Source: Idiomarina piscisalsi
GTDB taxonomy: Bacteria > Pseudomonadota > Gammaproteobacteria > Enterobacterales > Alteromonadaceae
Direction: 5' to 3'
Assembly: GCF_002211765.1 (NCBI RefSeq)
Contig: NZ_CP022133.1
Location: forward strand, 2,294,001 to 2,358,000
DNA length: 64,000 bases
Shown: piece by piece, positions 50,114-60,473 of the stretch
Layout of the letters: each line of letters opens with the position of its first letter
Position numbering within the stretch: the first letter of the stretch is position 1
Notes under the pieces: generated by a model
The model's database searches: none
Seen by the model: only the letters and a program-made list of their open reading frames with translations
What the model was told of the DNA's origin: nothing
Made by a program: the position numbers and the translations under genes

Positions 50114-50980
50114 TTAAGCGGTAGCGCTGAATGAGTCCACGGATGGACGAACTTTATTGTCGTAGAAAGAAGCCACCATAGCGCCGCGCTCTGGCGCAGA
50201 TAGGGTTTTCTTGCCTTGCTCAGCCGGTGCTGCAGCGTCAGGTGATTCACTTTTCGAAGCTTCGCCCTCACCTTCTAAGCTTTTCTTAAAGGGTGCGTTA
50301 ATGCTGATATCAGGCGCTTGCTCGCCCTCTTCACCTTGCACTTGCTGTTTTGCCAACTCTGCACGAGCTTGCGTGGCTTTACTCGTTGCGTCCGCAGCAA
50401 TTGCACGGTCAGCAGCAGAGGGCTGAGCCGGTGCTAACGCCGCACGACGTACCACCTGCATTTTCTGAATGGTTGCTTGAGGGTCGCCCTGAACCGGACT
50501 AACGTCAATTTGAACCTCACCGCCAACAGCATAAGACTTACCATCGGGACCACGTTCGTATTCGTAAGAAGGTGAACCGGCGTACTGCCCGCCCACAGCC
50601 GCATGCGCTTGTTCATGCACGCGCACTTCCTGATCACGACTTTTCAGTTCATCAACTTTTTCGAGCTCTTGCTCGTCCAGCTGTTGGCCGTTTGGCTTTT
50701 TCTCTTCAGTTGCGTCAGCTTTTTCTTCGCCTTTCGCTTCTTCAGACTCCGCTCCCTTAGCTTCAGCACCTCTCGCCTCACCCTCGGCTGAGTCTTTGCC
50801 TTTTTTAGCGACTTTACCGTTAGGAGAATAGGTGGGAGCTGCGCTGTCGGCGCTGTTGTTTTGCTTTTCAGTTGCGGTAGGTTCACTGACCAGCGCTTTT
50901 GCGGCATTGTCCATCTGCATCGACTCCATAGGAGGAGCCGATGTCACAGGAATGGCCGGTAGCGCTGTGGTGATATTCAT
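50114..50980 (-). CDS. Predicted metalloprotease of the CJM1_0395/SprA-related family
   Basis: A 288-residue protein whose centre contains HEQAH at 122-126, an HExxH zinc motif, within RSRDQEVRVHEQAHAAVGGQ-like family context followed by YERGPDGKSYAVGGEV. The first 110 residues are low-complexity, rich in Glu, Lys and Ala, and lack a signal peptide. Family members are annotated as putative metalloproteases without proven substrates. It is followed on the same strand's upstream side, 19 bp away, by a small protein with a flagellar-rod-type C-terminus, so the pair may be co-expressed. The 3' end faces tex. Confidence 0.75.
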   Translation of the reverse strand: MNITTALPAIPVTSAPPMESMQMDNAAKALVSEPTATEKQNNSADSAAPTYSPNGKVAKKGKDSAEGEARGAEAKGAESEEAKGEEKADATEEKKPNGQQLDEQELEKVDELKSRDQEVRVHEQAHAAVGGQYAGSPSYEYERGPDGKSYAVGGEVQIDVSPVQGDPQATIQKMQVVRRAALAPAQPSAADRAIAADATSKATQARAELAKQQVQGEEGEQAPDISINAPFKKSLEGEGEASKSESPDAAAPAEQGKKTLSAPERGAMVASFYDNKVRPSVDSFSATA

Positions 50981-50999
50981 GGCTAGAACATTCGGCTAC

Positions 51000-51311
51000 T
51001 TAAGCACTGGTATCAATAAGAGTGCCCAACATTTCGTCAGCGGTTTCTACTGTACGAGTGTTGGCTTCAAAGTTGGTCTGCCCTTCGTTTAATGAAACCA
51101 GCGAGTCAGTTGTACTGGCAGCGTTAACACTTTGCGCCGTTTCAGTCGCGGTTTCGGTAGCTGGCTGACCACCATTTGTATTGGCGTTGTCTTGCTGCTG
51201 CACGTCATTACGACCCGCCGCAGAGGCAATTTCCTGGCTTGCTTCAGACACTTGCTGGTTTGCACGTTGCATCCCCTGAAGGCCTGAATTCATTGCTGCA
51301 CCAATTTCCAT
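51000..51311 (-). CDS. Small protein with flagellar rod/hook-type C-terminal motif
   Basis: A 103-residue protein starting at ATG 51311 (MEIGAAMNSG, AGGTGA site upstream). The middle is rich in Gln, Asn, Thr and Ala. The C-terminus SLNEGQTNFEANTRTVETAD followed by EMLGTLIDT resembles the terminal helix of flagellar rod and hook proteins (typically xxQRxFEANxKxIxTxDEML). The rest of the rod domains are absent, so it is not a complete FlgC or FlgG. It probably shares a transcript with the downstream HEQAH metalloprotease gene. Confidence 0.65.
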   Translation of the reverse strand: MEIGAAMNSGLQGMQRANQQVSEASQEIASAAGRNDVQQQDNANTNGGQPATETATETAQSVNAASTTDSLVSLNEGQTNFEANTRTVETADEMLGTLIDTSA

Positions 51312-51416
51312 ACTCACCTCACTTGCACAAAACACAATTGTGCTGACTTCGAAGAATTTACCCTCCAGTATTGATTATATTTTGTTCATTTTCAAGTACT
51401 GAAGGGCTAAATTCTA

Positions 51417-52556
51417 TTACGCGTGCTGCTGAATTTGGTTTAATAAGGCTTTCCAGTGACGCTTCTGCTCAGCAAGAGATTCACGCATGTCATCGACCTG
51501 CTTTTTCAATGCATCAATGTCATGGTTTAAGTGCTCTTTTATGTCCTGAGCTTTAGAGTCCAGCAGCTTTTTACGTGCTTTGTAGTATTCACGTAATTGC
51601 GTACCCAGTTGCTCGTAATGCTCATGCGCTTTTTCGAACAATGACTCTGGTGCGCTCATGGCTTTCTTACGAGCGACTTTTAACTGCATTTGCAGCTTCG
51701 CGCGCTCGACCTGATACGGCGAGCTGCGTTTAAGGTTACGCGCTAAACCGAACCAACTACTGGCACGAATAAGCCATTTGGTCGGGTCAAACTGCCACCA
51801 ACGGATGCCGTTGCGATAGTCACTAGCAAAAATGTGATGATAGTTATGATAGCCCTCGCCAAAGGTCATAAACGCCAGCACGCCATTGTCGCGCGCGGTA
51901 TTTTTGTCGGTATAAGGCTGCTTGCCCCAAATATGCGCCAGCGAGTTAATAAAGAAGGTCGTGTGATGGTTAAGCACCAGACGCAATACGCCAATAACCA
52001 ATAAGCCAGCCCAAACATCGCCCAGCATAAAGCCGGCGGCAATTGGCCAACCGAAGTTCACGAACAGCGTCAGCGGCAGGTAATACTTGTGCTGCCACAT
52101 AACGATAGGATCTTTCTGTAAGTCTTTGACGTTGTCGTAGTCAGAATAACGACTCGCCTGATACTCACGCAGCATCCAGCCAATGTGCGAATACCAAAAG
52201 CCGCGTTTTGCTGAGTACGGGTCTTTGTCATTGTCATCAACGTGCGTGTGATGCACACGGTGATCAGACGACCAGTGCAGGGCACTGTTTTGCAGCGCTA
52301 CAGCGCCGCCAATAGCAAATAAAAAGCGCAATACCGGATTGGCGTCGTACGTACGGTGCGCCCACAAACGATGGTAGCCCGCGGTGATGGAAATACCCGC
52401 AAAACACGCGGTACCAAACATAACCCACCAAAATTCTGCGCCAATGCCGACGGTGAACGCGTATAAAGGAACACCAATGGCGGCTATAGCGAATGTAATG
52501 GAGAACACGAGGGTGTTAAGCCAAATAAGAGGGGGTTTTTCAAAATTCTTTTGCAT
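51417..52556 (-). CDS. Membrane fatty-acid (acyl-CoA/phospholipid) desaturase
   Basis: A 379-residue di-iron desaturase that introduces a double bond in acyl chains. The three histidine boxes are HRLWAH (62-67), HRVHH (99-103) and HNYHH (237-241), spaced as in delta-9 desaturases. Four hydrophobic helices surround them (for example 15-38, 40-60, 160-180 and 182-200). A charged C-terminal helix (about 290-375) is an extension that may form a coiled coil. It is divergent from fabR, and a FabR-type palindrome lies about 40 bp before its start, so repression by FabR is likely. Confidence 0.92.
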   Translation of the reverse strand: MQKNFEKPPLIWLNTLVFSITFAIAAIGVPLYAFTVGIGAEFWWVMFGTACFAGISITAGYHRLWAHRTYDANPVLRFLFAIGGAVALQNSALHWSSDHRVHHTHVDDNDKDPYSAKRGFWYSHIGWMLREYQASRYSDYDNVKDLQKDPIVMWQHKYYLPLTLFVNFGWPIAAGFMLGDVWAGLLVIGVLRLVLNHHTTFFINSLAHIWGKQPYTDKNTARDNGVLAFMTFGEGYHNYHHIFASDYRNGIRWWQFDPTKWLIRASSWFGLARNLKRSSPYQVERAKLQMQLKVARKKAMSAPESLFEKAHEHYEQLGTQLREYYKARKKLLDSKAQDIKEHLNHDIDALKKQVDDMRESLAEQKRHWKALLNQIQQHA

Positions 52557-52597
52557 GTATATAACCTAAAACAACGAAAAAAGTCAGGTGACAAAAC

Positions 52598-52615
52598 AGC
52601 GTACACCTGTTCGCT
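52598..52615. promoter_or_regulatory. FabR-type operator between desaturase and fabR
   Basis: AGCGTACACCTGTTCGCT is an 18-base near-palindrome (AGCG..ACA and TGT..CGCT arms) that matches the known FabR box found at fabA and fabB promoters. It lies between the divergent desaturase and fabR genes, where FabR could control both. Confidence 0.8.
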
Positions 52616-52708
52616 GAATGTACGGGTTTTGCGTTCAAATTACAAGCGGAAAATGTGTAAAGACCTGTGTTACTATTCGTTCAATAACAGCGAAGGATGG
52701 CAACAAAT

Positions 52709-53320
52709 ATGGCTGGGGTTCGAGCAAAACAGAAAGAAAAGACGCGCCGCGCGCTTATTAATGCCGCGATGAATCAGCTCAGTGCTGAGGCGGGCTTTTC
52801 CAGCTTAAGCTTGCGTGAAGTGGCGCGTGAGGCAGGCATTGCACCAACCTCTTTTTACCGGCATTTCCGGGACATGGATGAGTTAGGACTTACTTTGGTT
52901 GATGAGTGCGGTTTAGCGCTGCGTCAATTATTGCGTCAGGCACGCCAACGCATAGAAACCGGTGGCTCTATTATCCGGGTATCGGTAGAAACTTTTATGC
53001 AGTTTGTGGCGGAAAACACGGCTATATTCAGACTCCTACTGCAAGAACGCTCGGGTCGTTCGCGCAGCTTTCGCTTAGCGGTTGTGCGTGAAATTGAGCA
53101 TTTTAAAGCCGAGCTGGAAGAGTATTTAGTAAATGAACAGTCATTTACCCGTGAGTTAGCCGAATTACAGTCGGACACCATTGCCAAAATTGTATTCAGT
53201 GCCGGCGCTGACTGTTTTGACGTAAACGAAGAAGAGCGCGAACGCATTACAGAAACAACGATAGCGCAAGTGCGTCTGGTTGCGCGTGGCGCCGAAGCAA
53301 CAAAACGATTTATGAAGTAA
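52709..53320 (+). CDS. fabR: Transcriptional repressor FabR (TetR family)
   Basis: FabR represses unsaturated fatty-acid genes according to the saturation of acyl thioesters. The 203-residue protein has a TetR N-terminal HTH ([20 protein letters not shown], then [20 protein letters not shown] near 37-56) and an all-helical C-terminal ligand domain with [10 protein letters not shown] and [15 protein letters not shown] 52709 is chosen over 52697 because AAGGATG is then a ribosome site and MAGVRAKQK fits the family start. It is divergent from the desaturase across a FabR box. Confidence 0.93.
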   Translation: MAGVRAKQKEKTRRALINAAMNQLSAEAGFSSLSLREVAREAGIAPTSFYRHFRDMDELGLTLVDECGLALRQLLRQARQRIETGGSIIRVSVETFMQFVAENTAIFRLLLQERSGRSRSFRLAVVREIEHFKAELEEYLVNEQSFTRELAELQSDTIAKIVFSAGADCFDVNEEERERITETTIAQVRLVARGAEATKRFMK

Positions 53321-53352
53321 ACCTAAATAGTAGAACAACAACGGAGACAACT

Positions 53353-55371
53353 ATGCTTTTACGTGTAGCAGGGGGTATCGCGTTAGCGGCTTGGGCAGTC
53401 GATGCCGACGCCCGCGAAATGACGCTAATGGATACCGTAACAACAGAAGCAGTGCGCATGGCGGACTTGTCGCCAACGGGCGAATTCACGGCAGTTATCC
53501 GCTCCATTCCACGTGCGCCGTATGAAGACGACGATGGTTCAGACTACAGTGAGTTAGTACTTATTAACTCAGCGGGCGAGGAAACTTCTTACCTCAGTAA
53601 AACTGAAAAGTTTGGTCGAGTCAGTTTTGGTCCACAGGGTGAGTACTTGTACTTCACTGCGAAAGAAGACGGCGACGACTACCAGGAGCTGTACCGCATG
53701 CCAGTTAAAGGCGGTGGTGTGCAGTCGGTGTTTGAGTTCGACGGCAATATTGGCAGTTACGACTTAAGCGAAGACGGCAAACAATTAGTGTTCTTGTCAT
53801 CTGGCCCGAAAGACAGCGACAAAGAGAAGCTGTCGAAAAAGGGCTTTAAAGCCGAAGTGTATGAAGAAGATTTAACCTACACCCAAGTTTATCACGTCGT
53901 TTTAGGTGAGGGAGACGCTGAAGCGAAAGCCGTAACGCCAGATGATCAGCAAGTTTATTCTGTGGCATTCCACCCGAACAACGAACAGCTGTTAGTTCGC
54001 ACGGCACCGACCCCGCTTATTGATGACAACTATATGAGCAGCCAATACCAACTGATTGGTTTAGATGGCGAAGTGGCTTCAACCTTTGAGGCTAAAGGCA
54101 AGCTGGGTCGTGCTGAGTTCTCACCGGATGGTCGTTACTTAGCCATGATTCGTGCGGCAGACTATAACGATCCGTCAGCGGGTTCTTTGTTTGTTTACGA
54201 CACTCGCGAACAAGAGCATCGCAACGTATTACCGAACTACAAAGGCTCGGTAAAAGACTTTACCTGGCGTACCAGTGAAGAGTTGGTTTGGCTTGGACAC
54301 CAAGGCACAGAGTCAGAAGTTCAGGCGTTAACGCTGAAATTCCTGGAAAGCCGCATTTTGGTTGAGCCGGGCGAAGCCATTGTGACCAGCATTGACGGCG
54401 AAGCGGGCAAATCTGAGTTTGTGTTAACCGCACACCGCCCTTCTCACCCAAGCGAAGCTTTTAAATACGCCAACGGTGGGTTGGAGCGCTTAACAGACTC
54501 GAACCCTTGGTTGTCAGAAATTGATATGCCACGTCAGGAAACCATTACCTATGAAGCGCGCGATGGTTTAGAGCTGGAAGGTATTTTGGTTTACCCACTG
54601 GGATACGAAGAAGGTAAAAGCTACCCAACCGTTATGGTCATTCATGGTGGTCCGGAGTCGCATTACAGCAATGGCTGGTTAGATCGCTATGCGTCGCCGG
54701 TTAAGCATGCCGCATCTAAAGGCTATGCGCTGTTCTTCCCGAACTACCGTGGTAGCACAGGCCGTGGCGTTGAATTCTCGAAGCTTGGTCAAAACGACTA
54801 CGCGGGTAAAGAGTTCGACGACATTGTTGATGCCAAAGAGCACTTAGTGGCCATGGGCATTGCTGATGAGTCTCGCGTGGGTATTACCGGCGGCTCATAC
54901 GGTGGTTACGCTTCGGCCTGGGGCGCAACGGCGCAGACTGAGCACTTTGCCGCCAGTGTAATGTTTGTCGGTATTAGCAATAACTTGTCAAAATTCGGTA
55001 CTACCGATATCCCTAAAGAAATGCACGCCGTTCACGCACGTAGCTACCCGTGGGACAAGTGGCAATGGTACTTAGAACGCAGCCCTATTTTCCATGCAGA
55101 GAAAGCACGTACGCCAATTCTGATTATGCACGGTAAAGAAGACACGCGCGTGCATCCGTCACAGTCGATGGAGCTGTACCGTTACCTGAAGACTCACGGT
55201 AACGTGCCAGTACGCTTGGTGTTCTACCCGGGCGAAGGCCATGGTAACCGTAAAGTGGCTGCACAGTTAGACTACAGCATGCGTTTCATGCGTTGGATGG
55301 ACACGTTCTTAATGGAGAAATCAGAAGAGAAGCCTCCGTTCGAGCTGCCACACGCAGAACAACTGAAGTAA
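53353..55371 (+). CDS. S9-family prolyl oligopeptidase-type serine peptidase
   Basis: A 672-residue probable periplasmic peptidase. A short signal peptide (about 1-20, ending DADA) precedes a beta-propeller domain (about 25-380) and an alpha/beta-hydrolase domain. The catalytic Ser is near 515 in GGSYGGYAS, Asp in HGKEDTRVHP and His in GEGHGN. Substrates are likely short peptides. It is 32 bp after fabR on the same strand, with its own GGAGA site, and ends before two terminator hairpins. Confidence 0.9.
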   Translation: MLLRVAGGIALAAWAVDADAREMTLMDTVTTEAVRMADLSPTGEFTAVIRSIPRAPYEDDDGSDYSELVLINSAGEETSYLSKTEKFGRVSFGPQGEYLYFTAKEDGDDYQELYRMPVKGGGVQSVFEFDGNIGSYDLSEDGKQLVFLSSGPKDSDKEKLSKKGFKAEVYEEDLTYTQVYHVVLGEGDAEAKAVTPDDQQVYSVAFHPNNEQLLVRTAPTPLIDDNYMSSQYQLIGLDGEVASTFEAKGKLGRAEFSPDGRYLAMIRAADYNDPSAGSLFVYDTREQEHRNVLPNYKGSVKDFTWRTSEELVWLGHQGTESEVQALTLKFLESRILVEPGEAIVTSIDGEAGKSEFVLTAHRPSHPSEAFKYANGGLERLTDSNPWLSEIDMPRQETITYEARDGLELEGILVYPLGYEEGKSYPTVMVIHGGPESHYSNGWLDRYASPVKHAASKGYALFFPNYRGSTGRGVEFSKLGQNDYAGKEFDDIVDAKEHLVAMGIADESRVGITGGSYGGYASAWGATAQTEHFAASVMFVGISNNLSKFGTTDIPKEMHAVHARSYPWDKWQWYLERSPIFHAEKARTPILIMHGKEDTRVHPSQSMELYRYLKTHGNVPVRLVFYPGEGHGNRKVAAQLDYSMRFMRWMDTFLMEKSEEKPPFELPHAEQLK

Positions 55372-55379
55372 GTCTTATC

Positions 55380-55397
55380 GCCCCGTTAAATCGGGGC
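55380..55397 (+). terminator. First hairpin after the S9 peptidase gene
   Basis: GCCCC/GGGGC arms with an 8-base loop directly after the stop codon. The following ATTAAAAAA gives no T-run on the plus strand, so the stronger hairpin beyond it is the main terminator. Confidence 0.4.
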
Positions 55398-55400
55398 ATT

Positions 55401-55438
55401 AAAAAACCCCGCAGCACCTATGGTGTTGCGGGGTTTTT
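55401..55438. terminator. Bidirectional intrinsic terminator between S9 peptidase and pckA
   Basis: CCCCGCAGCACC pairs with GGTGTTGCGGGG (one G-T pair) around a short TAT loop, flanked by six A residues on one side and five T residues on the other. It can stop both the peptidase transcript and convergent pckA. Confidence 0.93.
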
Positions 55439-55467
55439 AGTGTGCGGCTTTTACCGTTAGCTAAAGC

Positions 55468-57069
55468 TTACAGCTTAGGACCAGCTGCCACTAAGGCTTT
55501 ACCGTTTTCGGTGTCGGTAAACTTCTCGAAGTTAGCGACAAAACGCTCGGCTAAGTCTTTCGCACGAACGTCCCACTCGCCGTCGTCTTCATAGGTTTTA
55601 CGCGGGTCTAAAATGCTGCTGTCTTCAACGCCCGCTAACTGAGTTGGCATAGCGAGGTTAAAGTAAGGCAGTTCAACAAACTCTGCGTCTTCAATAGAGC
55701 CGTCCAGAATAGAGTCGATGATAGCACGCGTTGCTTTAATAGAAATACGTTTGCCAGTGCCGTTCCAACCGGTGTTAACCAGATAGGCTTCTGCGCCGGC
55801 AGCTTCCATACGTTTTACCAGTACTTCCGCATACTGAGTTGGGTGCAGGCTTAAGAATGCTGCACCAAAACAGCTTGAGAAGGTCGGAGTTGGTTCAGTC
55901 ACACCGCGTTCAGTACCCGCCAGTTTCGCGGTAAAGCCAGACAGGAAGTGGTACTGCGCCTGCTCTTTAGTCAGCTTAGAGACCGGCGGTAATACGCCAA
56001 ACGCGTCAGCCGTCAGGAAGATTACTTTCTTCGCGTGACCCGCTTTAGACACCGGCTTAACAATGTTGTCGATGTGGTAAATAGGGTAAGAAACACGAGT
56101 GTTCTCGGTTTTCGAGTTGTCATCAAAGTCGACAACGCCGTTTTCATCAACCGCAACGTTTTCTAATAACGCGTCGCGACGAATCGCGTTGTAAATATCC
56201 GGTTCCGCTTCTTTCGACAGGTTGATGGTTTTCGCATAACAGCCGCCTTCAAAGTTGAAGACACCATCGTCGTCCCAACCGTGCTCGTCATCACCAATCA
56301 GCGCGCGTTTCGGGTCAGTAGACAGCGTGGTTTTGCCGGTACCTGACAAGCCAAAGAAAATAGCAACGTCGCCTTCTTTACCCACGTTTGCTGAACAGTG
56401 CATTGACGCAATGCCTTTAAGCGGCAAGAAGTAGTTCATCATTGAGAACATACCTTTCTTCATTTCGCCGCCATACCAGGTACCGCCAATTAACTGGATT
56501 TTCTCGGTTAAGTTAAACGCTACAAAGTTTTCAGAGTTCAGCTCTTGTTCTTGCCACTTAGGATTAATGCACTTCGCACCGTTCATGACCACGAAGTCTG
56601 GCTCGAAGGTTTCCAGCTCTTCTTCGCTTGGACGAATGAACATGTTTTTCACGAAATGTGCCTGCCATGCCACTTCAGTAATGAAGCGAACCGCTAAGCG
56701 TGTGTCTTCGTTAGCACCGCAATAGGTGTCGACCACAAACAAGCGTTTGTTCGACAGCTGCTCAGTGACTAAGCCTTTCAGTTCTTTCCAGGTTTCAGTC
56801 GACAAGGGTTTGTTGTCGTTCTTACCCTGGTCAGCCCACCAAACGGTGTCACGCGTCGTGTCGTCGCGAACAATGTATTTGTCTTTTGGTGAACGGCCGG
56901 TGAATATTCCGGTATCGACAGCAACCGCTCCTAAGTCCGTCACCGTGCCTTTTTCATAACCCTGCAGGTCATCGCGAGTTTCTTCTTCAAACAGCAGGTC
57001 GTAGGACGGGTTGTGGACGATTTCTTCGACATCGGTGATGCCGTAGCGGCTCAGATCCAGATTTGGCAT
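55468..57069 (-). CDS. pckA: Phosphoenolpyruvate carboxykinase (ATP)
   Basis: PckA converts oxaloacetate and ATP to phosphoenolpyruvate, the entry step of gluconeogenesis. The 533 residues include the kinase P-loop [11 protein letters not shown] near 240-250, [20 protein letters not shown] with metal-binding Asp, [10 protein letters not shown] near 56-65 and the C-terminal [11 protein letters not shown]. An AGGAG site precedes the ATG. In E. coli pckA lies beside envZ; here greB-tex and accessory genes separate them by about 24 kb. Confidence 0.97.
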   Translation of the reverse strand: MPNLDLSRYGITDVEEIVHNPSYDLLFEEETRDDLQGYEKGTVTDLGAVAVDTGIFTGRSPKDKYIVRDDTTRDTVWWADQGKNDNKPLSTETWKELKGLVTEQLSNKRLFVVDTYCGANEDTRLAVRFITEVAWQAHFVKNMFIRPSEEELETFEPDFVVMNGAKCINPKWQEQELNSENFVAFNLTEKIQLIGGTWYGGEMKKGMFSMMNYFLPLKGIASMHCSANVGKEGDVAIFFGLSGTGKTTLSTDPKRALIGDDEHGWDDDGVFNFEGGCYAKTINLSKEAEPDIYNAIRRDALLENVAVDENGVVDFDDNSKTENTRVSYPIYHIDNIVKPVSKAGHAKKVIFLTADAFGVLPPVSKLTKEQAQYHFLSGFTAKLAGTERGVTEPTPTFSSCFGAAFLSLHPTQYAEVLVKRMEAAGAEAYLVNTGWNGTGKRISIKATRAIIDSILDGSIEDAEFVELPYFNLAMPTQLAGVEDSSILDPRKTYEDDGEWDVRAKDLAERFVANFEKFTDTENGKALVAAGPKL

Positions 57070-57279
57070 GACGTAAGGCTCCTGAGATTACGGTCTTGTA
57101 CGTTAACGTTTAGGTCAGTTGCGCTTACTTGAAACGTCCTGTTCAGTAATTGGGCAACTGGCTGAAATTCAGGGCGCGAATAGTAACCCGATTGACTAAA
57201 AAAAGATAGGGCAAAATTTTCTCAGTTCGTTAGAATGCCCGCCTGACTTAAGTAGGGGCAGTAAGCTTTTTGGACATTT

Positions 57280-58599
57280 ATGCGTGATTCATTTCATAGC
57301 CGCATTGGCTTTATTTTAGCGGCCGCAGGTTCCGCCGTCGGACTCGGCAACATTTGGGGCTTTCCGACGCAAGTCGCCAACCATGGTGGTGGCGCTTTTT
57401 TACTCGTGTACCTGTGCGTTATTTTTATTCTGGCTATTCCTGCCCTTTATAGCGAGCTGCTCATAGGTCACAGTGCACAAGCTAACCCGGTTAAGTCACT
57501 GACTCAGCTTTCCGGAGGAAAGGCTCGTCCTGTCGGCAAGCTAATGGGCTATTTGAACGTACTGGGCTCGTGCTTAATGCTGAGCTTTTATCACGTCGTC
57601 GCCGGTTGGATGGTGGTTCACGCCCTTGGTTTCTTGGCTAAAGGCGTTGGCTTAGCATCCGTGTCCGCATTCTTACTGAACAGCTCCATGCCTCGCGACT
57701 TAATCTTCACGGGGCTGTTTTTAACCGCCACTGCGTTAGTCGTCTTCCAGGGCGTGGAAAAAGGCATTGAGCGTTGGTCCAAGCGTTTAATGCCAACATT
57801 AGTGATTCTGCTTGTCGGCCTGATTATTTACATGATGACTCTGCCCGGTGCCAGCGTCGGCTTAGAGCGTTATTTAGTGCCAGACTTCACGCAAATAACC
57901 AACACCAGCATTCTGGTTGCAGCTATGGGGCAGGCGTTCTTCTCGCTGTCGATTGGTCTGGGCGGCATGATGATTTACGGATCATACTTAAAGCCCGGCG
58001 CAAACTTGGGCCGTTTGAGCCTGTCAGTTGCGGCACTCGATACGTTCATCGCGTTTTTAGCTGGCTTACTGATTATTCCGGCACTTTACGCAGGTATTCA
58101 TTTAGGCGTTTCCGTTGGTGAAGGGACCGAGTTGGTCGGCGAAGGACAACTCATATTTGCAGTACTACCAGAGCTTTTCAACAGCATGGGCGTTGCCGGT
58201 CCCTTTGTCGCTTTTGCCTTCTTTAGTCTGCTGAGTATTGCCGCACTAACATCGACCATTGCTCAGGCAGAAGTCCCGGTGTCGTACTGCATTGAGGAGC
58301 GCAAGTTAAGCCGTCCGGTTGCTACTGCGGCATCGCTGGTGCTGATTGGTGTGTTCTCACTCTTATTAATTTTATTCTTCGAGCCACTGTTTGGTTGGGT
58401 TGTCACCGCCGTCACACAGTTCCAGTTACCACTGTCAGGCTTATTCTACTTACTGGTAGTGGGTTGGTTATGGCGCCGCAGCAATCATCTAAAAGCCATT
58501 GCTGCGGGCAGTTTCGGGCTGACATTATTGCGCTGGCACATTCGTTACTTATGCCCGGTGCTCATGAGTATCGTGTTTTACCACGTAGCGTTAAGTTAG
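57280..58599 (+). CDS. Sodium-dependent transporter (NSS/SNF family)
   Basis: A 439-residue polytopic membrane protein of the neurotransmitter:sodium symporter family. Helix 1 has the unwound sodium and substrate site AAGSAVGLGNIWGFP near 13-27, followed by GGGAFLLVYL. About eleven to twelve hydrophobic segments are visible. The substrate is probably an amino acid, though it cannot be read from sequence. It is divergent from pckA across a 210-bp gap and convergent with coaD. Confidence 0.9.
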   Translation: MRDSFHSRIGFILAAAGSAVGLGNIWGFPTQVANHGGGAFLLVYLCVIFILAIPALYSELLIGHSAQANPVKSLTQLSGGKARPVGKLMGYLNVLGSCLMLSFYHVVAGWMVVHALGFLAKGVGLASVSAFLLNSSMPRDLIFTGLFLTATALVVFQGVEKGIERWSKRLMPTLVILLVGLIIYMMTLPGASVGLERYLVPDFTQITNTSILVAAMGQAFFSLSIGLGGMMIYGSYLKPGANLGRLSLSVAALDTFIAFLAGLLIIPALYAGIHLGVSVGEGTELVGEGQLIFAVLPELFNSMGVAGPFVAFAFFSLLSIAALTSTIAQAEVPVSYCIEERKLSRPVATAASLVLIGVFSLLLILFFEPLFGWVVTAVTQFQLPLSGLFYLLVVGWLWRRSNHLKAIAAGSFGLTLLRWHIRYLCPVLMSIVFYHVALS

Positions 58600-58605
58600 T
58601 TGTTT

Positions 58606-59219
<614 letters not shown>

Positions 59220-59271
59220 CTAACATCAGTAAACTAGAGGGTAACGAATTTTTCAAAACATGGAGTCGAAC

Positions 59272-60462
59272 ATGAGTTCAGCGTTTTACCAGCAACTGGC
59301 CGATCAACTGGCTGAAACCAAAGCCGAAGGGTTATACAAAAAAGAGCGTATCATTACCTCTGATCAAAGTTCTGAAATTACTGTTAATGACCACCGTGTG
59401 CTTAACTTCTGCGCCAATAACTACTTAGGTCTGGCGAACCACCCTGACCTTATTGCCGCAGCCAAAAAAGGTCTGGACGAGCATGGTTTTGGTACGGCTT
59501 CAGTCCGTTTTATTTGCGGTACGCAGGACATTCACAAAACGCTGGAACAAAAGCTGAGTGACTTTTTAGGCACCGAAGACACCATTTTATATTCGTCGTG
59601 CTTTGATGCGAACGGCGGCTTGTTCGAAACACTAATGGGCCCGGAAGACGCCATTATCAGTGACGAGCTGAACCACGCCAGTATTATCGACGGCATCCGT
59701 TTAAGCAAGGCAAAACGCTACCGTTACAAAAACAACAACCTTGAAGACTTAGAAGCACAGCTTAAGCAGGCTGACGCTGACGGCGCCCGTCATAAGCTGA
59801 TTGCGACCGACGGCGTGTTCTCTATGGACGGTGTTATTGCAGATTTAAAAGGCATTTGTGACCTGGCTGACAAGTACAACGCCTTGGTTATGATGGACGA
59901 CTGCCACGCCACTGGCTTCTTAGGCGAGAATGGTAAAGGTACACACGAATACTGTGACGTATTGGGCCGTGTCGATATTATCACCGGCACCTTAGGTAAA
60001 GCATTAGGCGGTGCATCTGGTGGCTACACTTCGGGCAAGAAAGAAGTGATTGATTGGTTACGTCAGCGTTCACGCCCATACCTGTTCTCTAACTCGGTAG
60101 CACCAGCCATTGTTCAGGCGTCTATTCGCGTACTGGAAATGCTGGAAAATGGCCATGAACTGCGCGCTCAGTTGTGGGAAAACGCCCAGTACTTCCGTGA
60201 GAAAATGACCGCGGCCGGCTTTACCCTGAGCGGTGCGGATCACGCCATTATTCCAGTGATGGTTGGCGACGCGCGCTTAGCATCGGAAATGGCAGACAAA
60301 CTACTGGAAGAAGATATCTACGTGATCGGATTCTCCTTCCCTGTCGTTCCTAAAGGCAAAGCTCGTATCCGCACGCAAATGTCGGCGGCTCACACACGCG
60401 AACAATTGGATCGCACCATTGAAGCCTTTACCCGCATTGGTAAAGAGCTGGGTGTGATTTAA
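59272..60462 (+). CDS. kbl: Glycine C-acetyltransferase (2-amino-3-ketobutyrate CoA ligase)
   Basis: Kbl is a PLP enzyme that cleaves 2-amino-3-oxobutyrate with CoA to glycine and acetyl-CoA, the second step of threonine breakdown. The 396 residues contain [14 protein letters not shown] near 46-59, the [10 protein letters not shown] segment and the PLP-lysine motif [13 protein letters not shown] near 240-252. ATG 59272 has GGAG six bases before it and is preferred to an ATG four codons earlier. It is 11 bp before tdh, forming the kbl-tdh operon. Confidence 0.96.
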   Translation: MSSAFYQQLADQLAETKAEGLYKKERIITSDQSSEITVNDHRVLNFCANNYLGLANHPDLIAAAKKGLDEHGFGTASVRFICGTQDIHKTLEQKLSDFLGTEDTILYSSCFDANGGLFETLMGPEDAIISDELNHASIIDGIRLSKAKRYRYKNNNLEDLEAQLKQADADGARHKLIATDGVFSMDGVIADLKGICDLADKYNALVMMDDCHATGFLGENGKGTHEYCDVLGRVDIITGTLGKALGGASGGYTSGKKEVIDWLRQRSRPYLFSNSVAPAIVQASIRVLEMLENGHELRAQLWENAQYFREKMTAAGFTLSGADHAIIPVMVGDARLASEMADKLLEEDIYVIGFSFPVVPKGKARIRTQMSAAHTREQLDRTIEAFTRIGKELGVI

Positions 60463-60473
60463 GGAGTATTGAA

